Below, piece after piece: positions 1 through 5,747 of a stretch of DNA of 5,747 nucleotides. The stretch is from assembly GCA_027038775.1 (NCBI GenBank), contig JALWGP010000308.1, positions 1-5,747 of the forward strand. The letters are read 5' to 3'. Source of the DNA: Sedimenticola sp. Lineage in GTDB: Bacteria; Pseudomonadota; Gammaproteobacteria; Chromatiales; Chromatiaceae. A program made the position numbers and the translations under genes. Under the pieces are notes generated by a model that saw nothing but the letters and a program-made list of their open reading frames with translations, ran no database searches and was not told where the DNA came from. How positions within the stretch are numbered: the stretch's first letter is position 1; every line of letters begins with the position of its first letter.

Positions 1-2868
1 GAAGAATATCCGGTCGAGACACGCGATGTCAGCGTCACTGCCGGGGTACATGCCAGTGTCGAGCTGCCAGTGGAGTGGGGACGCTACCGGCTGGAGGTGA
101 TCGATACCGCTACCGGCCGCAAGAGCAGTCTGCGCTTCGTCGCCGGTACTGACTGGCACGCCGAACGTGAGCTGAGCCGGCAGAGCAGTCGTCCCGATGT
201 CGTCGGGCTGTCGCTGGACAAACCGGCCTACCACGGTGGCGAGACGGCACTCCTGACGATCAATCCGCCCCACGATGGTCAGGCGCTGATTCTGGTCGAG
301 GGCGACCGGCCACTATGGACCGGCCACCAGGCGGTCAAACGGACCGGTACGGTGGTGGAGATCCCCATATCGCCCAAGTGGCGACGGCATGACATCTACG
401 TTTCCGTGGTGGTGCTGCGGCCGGCCAGCAAAGCCGCCAGCATCACACCGACTCGCGCCTTCGGCTTGATCCACTTACCGCTGGATCGCGAGGACCGCCA
501 CCTCGCCCTCACCATCGACAGCGTGGACAAGAGCGAGCCCGACAAGCCGCTGGAGGTGACCGTAAGGCTTGCCAATGCGATGCCGGGCAAACGCTACCAC
601 GTCACCGTTGCGGCCGTCGACACCGGTGTGCTAAACCTCACCGATTTCGCCACTCCCGATCCTTTTGACGGTTTCTTTGGCCGGCGTCGCTATGGCGTCG
701 AAAGTCGTGACCTCTATGGCGCGCTGATCGAGCTGAACCGCTACAACAGGGCGACGCTGCGATTCGGCGGTGATGCCCCCAACCGTGTCGGCAAGGCGCC
801 GGCGGCTGAAATCCAGATCGTCTCGCTGCACAGCGGCCCGATGGAGTTCGATGCCAATGGTGAGGCCCGGGTCAGCTTCAAGCTGCCCGACTTCAACGGC
901 CGCCTGCGGCTGATGGCCGTGGCCTTCGGTGACGAACAGTTTGGTCATGCCGAGCGCGAAGTGACCATCGCCGCGCCGGTGGTAACGCAACTGGCGATGC
1001 CGCGCTTTCTCGCCACGGGCGACAAAGCGACGCTGGTGCTCGATCTGAGCAACCAGAGCGGCAAACCGCAAACACTGAAGCTGAAGCTGAAATCCAGCGC
1101 GCTGCTGAAGCTCGGAGAGGGCGAACGGAAGGTCACGCTGGCCAAGGGCGAACGCAAGACGTTGCGCTTCCCGGTGGAGGCGGGCCTTGATCCCGGCGTG
1201 GCGAAACTGACACTGACGGCCTCCGGCGACAACCTGACCATCCGCCGGCAATGGTCGCTAGCACTGCGGTTTGCATGGCCTCAGTTGTACCGCCGGCAAC
1301 GGGTGCCCATCGATCCGGGCCAATCGGTCCGATTCGATCTCGGTCTACTCCACCAGCTGGTGCCATTCAGCGCTGAGGCCCAACTGCACCTAGATGACCA
1401 CATCGATCTCGATATGAAGGCGCAGTGGCAGGGGCTGCTGCGATATCCCTACGGCTGTTTGGAGCAGACCGGCAGTCGCGTCTGGCCGTGGCTCCATGCC
1501 AGTGGCGACATTGCCAGGGCATTGAAGCTGCCAGAAGGCAAACTGTTCGAGCGGGCAAAACGCATTGACGCGGGTTTACGCCGCATCGAGGGAATGCAGC
1601 TGCCCAGCGGCGGCTTCGGCCTGTGGGACAACCGCTCGCCAGAGGAACACTGGCTGACAGCCTATATCACCGACCTGCTGCTCGAGGCTGAGGCGCAGGG
1701 TTTTCCGGTGCAGCGGGAAATGAAGGAGGCAGCGTTGAAGCGGCTCGAGGACTATCTGCGTGAACCATTACTCGGCTTCGAGCGCTACACCGAATTCGAT
1801 GATGCCTACCGTTTCGCCTATCGCGCCTACGCCGGTTATGTGCTGTCACGAGTCAACCGCGCCAATCTTGGCCAGCTCCGCAGTCTCTGGGACCATCAGG
1901 CGAAACAGGCCCGCTCCGGTCTGCCGTTGGTGCATCTGGGACTGGCGCTGCTGAACGAGGGCGACCATCGGCGCGGTGAGGAGGCGGTGCGGGCAGGGCT
2001 CGAGCGCACGCGTAATTCCGCCGAATACCTCGGCGATTACGGTTCGACCATTCGCGATGACGCCCTGATGGTCTACCTGCTGAAAGGGCGACCCGCCTAC
2101 CACAAGGCGATGGTCGACAAGTTCATGTCGCTGGTGGATGCTGTTGCAGTTCGCAATTACCTCAGCACGCAGGAGCGCAACGCGCTGTTTCTCGCTGCGC
2201 TGGCGATGCGCGAGCAGAGTGGCAGCCCGTGGCGGGCGCGGCTGCATAAGGGTTCGGAAGCGGTCGATCTGGATCGTGACCAGCCCTACGATGCATCGCT
2301 GGGCGCTGATGGGCTTGCTGGTGGGCTGAGCGTCGAAAACCTTGGCCAGCAAATGCTCTGGGCTACCCTGACCCTCTCGGGCCACCCCAAACAGCCACCG
2401 GAGCCGACCAGCAATGGCTATAGGATCACCCGCCAGTTCTTCGATCGTAATGGTAAGCCGCTGGACATCCACCACTTGAAGACCGGCGACCTGGTGCTGG
2501 TGCATCTGGTTATCAACGCACCGAAACGAATGCAAGACACATTGGTAACCGATCTGCTGCCAGCCGGGTTGGAGCTGGAGAACCAGAATCTGGAACACAG
2601 CATCCGTATCGATCAATTCCGCATCGACGGCAACACGATTCCCGACCTGCAGCGTGGTACTCGAATCGTTCACCAGGGCTATCTCGACGACCGCTACGTT
2701 GCTGCCATCGACTACCTGGGATACGGCTCACACAGCCATCTCTTCTACCTGGCGCGGGCCGTGACACCTGGGCGCTACCGTATCCCGCCGCCCATGGTGG
2801 AGGACATGTACCGGCCGCAATACCGCGCCATCGGTGAGACACCGGACGAAATGGTGGTGTCACCGTAG
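1..2868 (+). CDS. yfhM: Bacterial alpha-2-macroglobulin (YfhM-like), C-terminal part; 5' end outside window
   Basis: The frame is open from the first base and ends at TAG 2866-2868, giving 955 residues. The GTG at 70 is internal, since residues before it continue the same beta-rich domain, so the true start lies upstream. Family members such as E. coli YfhM are about 1650 residues, so roughly the last 55-60% is here. Visible in order: macroglobulin (MG) domains; the conserved AVDTGVLNLTDF segment (about residues 205-216); a short likely bait region (about 255-272); the A2M core with SGP, PDFNGRLRLMAVAF and PRFLATGD (about 275-340); the thioester motif YGCLEQ with Cys at about residue 486 (codon 1456-1458) and Gln at 489; a helical thioester domain; and a C-terminal beta domain (about 790-955). 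By family knowledge, bait cleavage by a protease exposes the thioester, which covalently traps the attacker, usually from a periplasmic lipoprotein. The signal peptide and lipobox cannot be seen here. Family assignment is very secure; the exact subtype name is less so. Confidence 0.95.
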   Translation, partial: EEYPVETRDVSVTAGVHASVELPVEWGRYRLEVIDTATGRKSSLRFVAGTDWHAERELSRQSSRPDVVGLSLDKPAYHGGETALLTINPPHDGQALILVEGDRPLWTGHQAVKRTGTVVEIPISPKWRRHDIYVSVVVLRPASKAASITPTRAFGLIHLPLDREDRHLALTIDSVDKSEPDKPLEVTVRLANAMPGKRYHVTVAAVDTGVLNLTDFATPDPFDGFFGRRRYGVESRDLYGALIELNRYNRATLRFGGDAPNRVGKAPAAEIQIVSLHSGPMEFDANGEARVSFKLPDFNGRLRLMAVAFGDEQFGHAEREVTIAAPVVTQLAMPRFLATGDKATLVLDLSNQSGKPQTLKLKLKSSALLKLGEGERKVTLAKGERKTLRFPVEAGLDPGVAKLTLTASGDNLTIRRQWSLALRFAWPQLYRRQRVPIDPGQSVRFDLGLLHQLVPFSAEAQLHLDDHIDLDMKAQWQGLLRYPYGCLEQTGSRVWPWLHASGDIARALKLPEGKLFERAKRIDAGLRRIEGMQLPSGGFGLWDNRSPEEHWLTAYITDLLLEAEAQGFPVQREMKEAALKRLEDYLREPLLGFERYTEFDDAYRFAYRAYAGYVLSRVNRANLGQLRSLWDHQAKQARSGLPLVHLGLALLNEGDHRRGEEAVRAGLERTRNSAEYLGDYGSTIRDDALMVYLLKGRPAYHKAMVDKFMSLVDAVAVRNYLSTQERNALFLAALAMREQSGSPWRARLHKGSEAVDLDRDQPYDASLGADGLAGGLSVENLGQQMLWATLTLSGHPKQPPEPTSNGYRITRQFFDRNGKPLDIHHLKTGDLVLVHLVINAPKRMQDTLVTDLLPAGLELENQNLEHSIRIDQFRIDGNTIPDLQRGTRIVHQGYLDDRYVAAIDYLGYGSHSHLFYLARAVTPGRYRIPPPMVEDMYRPQYRAIGETPDEMVVSP
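1075..1092 (+). repeat. Short in-frame 6-bp tandem repeat (CTGAAG x3, last copy CTGAAA)
   Basis: Three consecutive hexamers encode Leu-Lys-Leu-Lys-Leu-Lys inside the macroglobulin. The alternating hydrophobic/charged pattern fits an exposed beta strand of an MG domain, so this is probably coding bias rather than a functional repeat. A further CTGCTGAAG follows shortly after. Confidence 0.5.
1441..1473 (+). other. Thioester motif of the macroglobulin (YPYGCLEQTGS)
   Basis: The codons from 1441 read R-Y-P-Y-G-C-L-E-Q-T-G, with TGT for the reactive cysteine at 1456-1458 and CAG for the partner glutamine at 1465-1467. In the family these two side chains form the internal beta-cysteinyl-gamma-glutamyl thioester used for covalent capture of proteases. 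Its presence places this protein with the thioester-containing YfhM type rather than the MagD/YfaS-type bacterial macroglobulins that lack the cysteine. Confidence 0.92.
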
Positions 2869-2875
2869 CCGCATG

Positions 2876-2886
2876 GCGGAGTAGTG
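2876..2886 (+). promoter_or_regulatory. Weak Shine-Dalgarno and GTG start of pbpC, close behind the macroglobulin stop
   Basis: GGCGGAG (about 2875-2881) precedes GTG 2884-2886, leaving only about 2 bases after GGAG, which is shorter than the usual 5-9. No other in-frame start exists between the upstream stop (2866-2868) and this GTG, and later candidates such as GTG 2929 would cut into the membrane anchor. The 15-base gap suggests translation of pbpC is coupled to that of the macroglobulin. No separate promoter is evident. Confidence 0.5.
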
Positions 2887-4665
2887 AAATGGCTACGCAC
2901 AATCGCCATCGCCGGCCTGCTGCTGGCGGTGACACTCTGGTTGCTCGACCGTGCCTTCCCACTTGCGTTGCCGGGCGTCCGGACCGACTTCGCACGACTG
3001 GTGCTCGACCGCAACGGTCATCCACTGCGGGCCTTTGCCGACAGCAAGGGCGTATGGCGCTACCCGGTTGGGCTGGAAGATGTCTCGCCGTATTACGTCG
3101 AAGCGCTGCTCGGCTACGAGGACCGATGGTTCTGGCACCATCCGGGCATCAATCCACTGGCGTTGCTGCGGGCGGCGTGGCAGAACCTGCATAGTGGCCG
3201 GATCGTCTCCGGCGGTTCGACACTGACCATGCAGGTGGCGCGACTGCTCCACCCCCACCGCCGTTCATTGCTGGGCAAACTGACACAGATACTGCGTGCT
3301 TTGCAGCTCGAATGGCATCTGGACAAGCGAGAGATTCTCACGCTCTACCTCAATCGCGCGCCGTTTGGCGGCACTGTGGAAGGCATCGCCGCAGCCAGTC
3401 ATGCCTATTTGAGTAAATCGCCGGCCGAACTGACCCGCGCTGAGGCGGCGTTGCTGGCGGTGCTGCCTCAGGCACCGTCGCGACTGCGACCCGATCGCCA
3501 TCCAAGACGCGCACAGGCGGCACGCAACAAGGTGCTCGACCGGCTGGCGCGTGAGGGTATCTGGTCAGAGGAAGCGGTCGCTGAAGCACGGCGTGAACCG
3601 GTGGCGGGCTACCGTCTGCATCAGCCGATGCGCGCGCCGCTGCTAGCACGGCGATTGACACAGACCTGGCCGGATGTGCGTGTCATCACCAGCACCATCG
3701 ACGCCGCGCTGCAGGCGCGAGCGCGCAGTACGCTGGTCCATTATCTGCGCCGCCTGCCCAAGCAGAGTTCTGCAGCGGTACTGATCGTGGACAATGTCAG
3801 CGCAGAGGTGCGGGCCTATATCGGCTCGGCCGACTTCTTCGACGCCGAACGTTACGGACATGTGGACATGGTACACGCCCGCCGTTCGCCGGGTTCAACG
3901 CTCAAGCCCTTTCTCTATGGGCTGGCACTAGATGCGGGACTGATCCACTCAGAATCGCTGTTGATCGATGCACCCCGGGTCGGCAGGCCCTACCGCCCGG
4001 CCAATTTCGAGGGCGGATTCTCCGGGCCGGTCAGTGTCAGCCGTGCGCTGCAACAATCGCTGAACGTACCGGCCGTCAATCTACTGGAGCACTATGGACC
4101 GCACCACTTCGTTGCCCGTTTGCGCAATGGCGGGCTCGATCTGCAGCTTCCAACGGGTGCCGAACCGAATCTGTCGGTCATCCTCGGTGGCGTGGGCGTG
4201 TCGCTGGAGACACTGGTCTCCGCCTATGTCGGGCTATCTAACGGGGGAGAAGTAAGGCCGCTGGTCTTTCGCAAAGGGGACAGGCCGACACCACGCCGGT
4301 TGCTTTCACCTGGCGCTGCTTGGATCGTCCGTGACATCTTGCGACGCACCCCCGAGCCAGGCCGGTTGAGCGATATGTTGTCGGTACAACGGCACGACAT
4401 TGCCTGGAAGACCGGCACCAGCTACGGTTTTCGGGACAGCTGGGCTATCGGCGGGAGCGACCGCTGGACCGTCGGCGTCTGGGTGGGCCGGCCCGATGGC
4501 ACACCGATGCCAGGTCACTGGGGCGGCGAGACCGCCGCACCGTTGATGTTCCAGCTCTTCCGGATGCTGCCCTCGGCGAACCGCTCTGCCCCTACCCGCC
4601 CCGAGTCGGTCAGCAAAGAGACCATCTGCTGGCCCCTCGGCACCGCAGCAGCGACGCAACCGTAA
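2884..4665 (+). CDS. pbpC: Penicillin-binding protein 1C (PbpC), GT51 + transpeptidase, cut by an in-frame TAA
   Basis: The frame encodes 593 residues of a bifunctional class A penicillin-binding protein, which polymerises lipid II glycan strands and cross-links peptides on the outer face of the inner membrane. Residues about 6-22 form a membrane anchor (IAIAGLLLAVTLWLL). The glycosyltransferase (about 50-220) has motif I EDRWFWHHPG with catalytic Glu79, motif II GGSTLTMQ (110-117), the KLTQILRALQLE region (132-143) and ILTLYLNRAPFGG (151-163). The transpeptidase (about 295-560) has all three active-site motifs: STLK with Ser338 and Lys341, SLN 392-394, and KTGTS 509-513. The PBP1C-typical ICWPLG (581-586) follows. 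TAA at 4663-4665 then ends the frame, whereas E. coli PbpC continues to about 770 residues; the missing part is encoded downstream in the same frame (4666-5205). Both catalytic domains are complete, so a truncated enzyme could still work. Pairing with a macroglobulin gene supports the PBP1C call. Confidence 0.93.
   Translation: MKWLRTIAIAGLLLAVTLWLLDRAFPLALPGVRTDFARLVLDRNGHPLRAFADSKGVWRYPVGLEDVSPYYVEALLGYEDRWFWHHPGINPLALLRAAWQNLHSGRIVSGGSTLTMQVARLLHPHRRSLLGKLTQILRALQLEWHLDKREILTLYLNRAPFGGTVEGIAAASHAYLSKSPAELTRAEAALLAVLPQAPSRLRPDRHPRRAQAARNKVLDRLAREGIWSEEAVAEARREPVAGYRLHQPMRAPLLARRLTQTWPDVRVITSTIDAALQARARSTLVHYLRRLPKQSSAAVLIVDNVSAEVRAYIGSADFFDAERYGHVDMVHARRSPGSTLKPFLYGLALDAGLIHSESLLIDAPRVGRPYRPANFEGGFSGPVSVSRALQQSLNVPAVNLLEHYGPHHFVARLRNGGLDLQLPTGAEPNLSVILGGVGVSLETLVSAYVGLSNGGEVRPLVFRKGDRPTPRRLLSPGAAWIVRDILRRTPEPGRLSDMLSVQRHDIAWKTGTSYGFRDSWAIGGSDRWTVGVWVGRPDGTPMPGHWGGETAAPLMFQLFRMLPSANRSAPTRPESVSKETICWPLGTAAATQP
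4663..4665 (+). other. In-frame TAA interrupting pbpC between transpeptidase and C-terminal domain
   Basis: The sequence reads ...GCG ACG CAA CCG TAA GCC CAC TGC CGC CAG... . The flanking codons on both sides are in the same frame and both match PBP1C: ICWPLG before, then an AHCRQRR segment and LNGQIPPTLPD after. One base change (for example CAA or GAA to TAA) would explain it; no insertion or deletion is needed. The following G makes UAAG, not a classic leaky context such as UGA-C. Confidence 0.9.
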
Positions 4666-5205
4666 GCCCACTGCCGCCAGCGGCGTGAAGCACTGATCCT
4701 CAACGGCCAGATTCCACCCACCTTGCCCGACCCGCACAGTTCTTACCAGCCCAATCCGCTACGCTACTGGATCGACCGCCAAACCGGCCTGCGAGTCGAT
4801 GGCCGCTGCGGCGTCGCCGACCCCATACCAAAATCAATCGCACTCTGGCCTGCTGCCGTCGAGCCCTGGCTGCCTCGTAGTGAACGCGCCGCTGCCAGAC
4901 TACCTCGCCGCGATCCGCGCTGTCCCGATACCGGATACACCACTCTGGCGCGGCTCCACATCATTGGTGTCAAAGACGGTAGTCTTCTCCGTGCCGCGAC
5001 GGCTGGCGAACTGCCCACTGTCAATCTTGCCACGAGCGGCGCAACCGGCACGGTACATTGGTACATCGACGGAAAACTGGCATATACCGTGCCTTCCGCC
5101 ACTATCATAGCCCACCGCTTTGCTAGCACCGGTCACCACCAGATCATCGCCATCGACGATGCCGGTCAGGTGGACAGAATTGAAGTCAATGTGGTTGGTA
5201 GCTAG
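4666..5205 (+). pseudogene. pbpC: Detached C-terminal part of PBP1C (linker end + BiPBP_C-type domain)
   Basis: These 179 codons continue the pbpC frame after the TAA and end at TAG 5203-5205. The start (HCRQRREALILNGQIPPTLPD, about 596-617 of the read-through protein) is the linker seen in intact PBP1C. The end (about 675-770) is a small beta domain with GVKDGSLL, a V-H-W-Y-I-D-G-K-L strand and GHHQIIAIDDAGQ, as in the PBP1C C-terminal family (BiPBP_C, PF06832), whose role is not well defined. There is no second stop, and codon use looks like the upstream gene. The first conventional in-frame start is TTG 4723, with no convincing Shine-Dalgarno before it, so independent translation is doubtful; it would also lack the first 19 residues after the stop. 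Alternatives are a recent nonsense mutation, a sequencing error, or low-level read-through giving a 773-residue protein. Confidence 0.8.
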
Positions 5206-5347
5206 GGAACCTAACGGTGATAGGTCGCAGACCGCTGAAGCATCTATTGGAAAAGAAAAATGAGAGACTTGGAAAGATAAAGAAGACCTCGACCGTGTAA
5301 CCTGTGCCAGCGCCTTTGCAATAAAGCAATGTTCGGGGACTGTTACT

Positions 5348-5428
5348 TCCCCTCGCCGTTCGGGTGACCATCCCCTTGCCGAGCCAACAGGAGACTTTCT
5401 CCCCCAGGTCATCCCTTCGCCACAACAG
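5348..5428. repeat. Weak imperfect direct repeats in the intergenic region
   Basis: TCCCCTCGCCG (5348-5358) and TCCCCTTGCCG (5371-5381) differ at one position. A longer pair shares the pattern GGT..CATCCC..TCGCC/TTGCC..AACAG at 5363-5390 and 5407-5428, with small gaps. This could be decayed duplication, a remnant of an extragenic repeat family, or chance in C-rich sequence. Confidence 0.3.
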
Positions 5429-5480
5429 CTCGGGGAATAGCGCCAGTCATGTCGTTGCACGCCGTACTTGGCCCACAACG

Positions 5481-5506
5481 AAAAAAGGCGCCCGAAGGCG
5501 CCTTTT
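5481..5506 (-). terminator. Rho-independent terminator of the ammonium transporter gene, UUCG loop
   Basis: A perfect 10-bp stem (AAAAGGCGCC at 5483-5492, GGCGCCTTTT at 5497-5506) surrounds a 4-base loop. Read on the minus strand the loop is UUCG closed by C-G, the unusually stable cUUCGg tetraloop, and the stem's 3' side runs into six T residues (5486-5481). It lies 22 bases beyond the amt stop codon, the expected place. On the plus strand the 3' arm ends in only four T residues and the loop is CGAA, so it may also stop pbpC transcription, less efficiently. Confidence 0.9.
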
Positions 5507-5528
5507 GCTCGGACAGGTGTCAACCCGC

Positions 5529-5747
5529 TCAGATGCCGGATCCCTTGGCACCGGTGAATTCGGGATAGGCTTCCATCCCGCATTCGGCCAGGTCCACGCC
5601 CTCGTACTCCTCCTCCTCGGAGACACGCAGGCCCATGACCACCTTGAGGATCAGCCAGACCACGATGCTCACGCCGAAGACCCAGCCAAAGATGGTGCCT
5701 GCGCCGATGAGCTGGCCGCTGAAGCTGGAACCACTGTTGGTCACGGG
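5529..5747 (-). CDS. amt: Ammonium transporter (Amt family), C-terminal 72 codons; rest outside window
   Basis: Read on the minus strand, the frame is open from the right edge of the window and ends at TGA (5531-5529). The fragment has a last transmembrane helix (about residues 18-38, GTIFGWVFGVSIVVWLILKVV) followed by the typical cytoplasmic tail GLRVSEEEEYEGVDLAECG and then MEAYPEF. In Amt proteins this tail contacts the pore and the PII protein GlnK, which blocks ammonium uptake when nitrogen is plentiful. Full-length relatives are about 400-450 residues, so over 80% is missing here; GTG at 5744-5742 is internal. The tail has Cys at the position where many Amt proteins have His (E-C-G instead of E-H-G). 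The conserved tail sequence makes the family call firm, though amt versus amtB naming cannot be settled. The gene converges on pbpC and shares the terminator hairpin between them. Confidence 0.9.
   Translation of the reverse strand, partial: PVTNSGSSFSGQLIGAGTIFGWVFGVSIVVWLILKVVMGLRVSEEEEYEGVDLAECGMEAYPEFTGAKGSGI

Larger units (their letters stand above)
5206..5528. other. Intergenic region between convergent pbpC and amt (323 bp)
   Basis: No convincing gene is seen on either strand. Just after the pbpC stop there are two weak, mutually exclusive inverted repeats (TAGG-gaa-CCTA at 5203-5213 and ACCTA/TAGGT at 5209-5225), with no T-run, so neither is a good terminator. Bases about 5244-5286 are almost all purine on the plus strand and AT-richer than the genes. 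From 5348 to 5428 there are imperfect C-rich direct repeats. The only strong signal is the terminator hairpin at 5483-5506. Minus-strand frames across this region show no recognisable protein family. Confidence 0.7.

Noticed and set aside
70..72. GTG at 70 as the real start of the macroglobulin
   Set aside because: The frame is open to base 1 with plausible domain sequence before it, there is no signal peptide after it, and the family is much longer.
1846..2673. Long minus-strand open frame (275 codons) opposite the macroglobulin
   Set aside because: It lies wholly opposite a strongly conserved coding region, shows no recognisable domain, and is expected from codon bias in GC-rich DNA. The same applies to the 206-codon minus-strand frame at 631-1251.
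4663..4665. TAA recoded as a sense codon
   Set aside because: There is only one in-frame TAA in the window, no bacterial code with sense TAA is established, and no recoding structure is evident. Other genes here end in TAG or TGA, but three stops are too few to mean anything.
4640..4730. Frameshift as the cause of the pbpC split
   Set aside because: The matching segments before and after the stop are in the same frame, so no insertion or deletion is needed.
4306..4737. Minus-strand open frame across the pbpC stop codon
   Set aside because: It is antisense to conserved PBP1C sequence on both sides of the stop and has no family features.
4900..5583. Minus-strand open frame of 227 codons spanning the intergenic region
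   Set aside because: It overlaps both the pbpC C-terminal domain and the amt end, runs through the terminator hairpin, and has no recognisable domain; low-complexity stretches come from the purine-rich tract.

Overview
The window looks like chromosomal DNA from a gammaproteobacterium. It is GC-rich (estimated by eye at around 60%). It carries the alpha-2-macroglobulin/penicillin-binding-protein-1C gene pair (yfhM-pbpC in E. coli), and the tail of its Amt-type ammonium transporter resembles those of many marine or sulfur-oxidising gammaproteobacteria. No single genus can be assigned from these data. There is no sign of a transposase, integrase, CRISPR array, tRNA or rRNA.

Layout: bases 1-2868 (+) are the C-terminal 955 residues of a bacterial alpha-2-macroglobulin whose 5' end lies outside the window; it retains the CLEQ thioester motif. 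Fifteen bases later, in the same frame, a GTG starts pbpC (+). The pbpC reading frame carries an intact GT51 glycosyltransferase and an intact transpeptidase, then meets TAA at 4663-4665. The same frame continues without another stop to 5205 and encodes what is recognisably the rest of PBP1C: the end of the linker and the BiPBP_C-type C-terminal domain. Read through, the protein would be 774 positions long, close to the E. coli PbpC length of about 770. The gene is therefore split by a single in-frame nonsense codon at a domain boundary, with no frame change.

Bases 5206-5528 are non-coding: a purine-rich, AT-richer stretch, some weak imperfect direct repeats, and a perfect 10-bp stem hairpin at 5483-5506. 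Read on the minus strand, the hairpin has a UUCG loop and a following U-run, and it serves as the terminator of the convergent gene. Bases 5529-5747 (-) are the last 72 codons of an ammonium transporter that enters from the right edge.

The first two genes form a likely operon. The macroglobulin is thought to trap foreign proteases in the periplasm or at the outer membrane, while PBP1C can polymerise and cross-link peptidoglycan, so together they suggest a cell-envelope defence and repair pair. The ammonium transporter is functionally unrelated and simply converges on this operon. The one clearly unusual point is the in-frame stop in pbpC; everything else is ordinary for the family.
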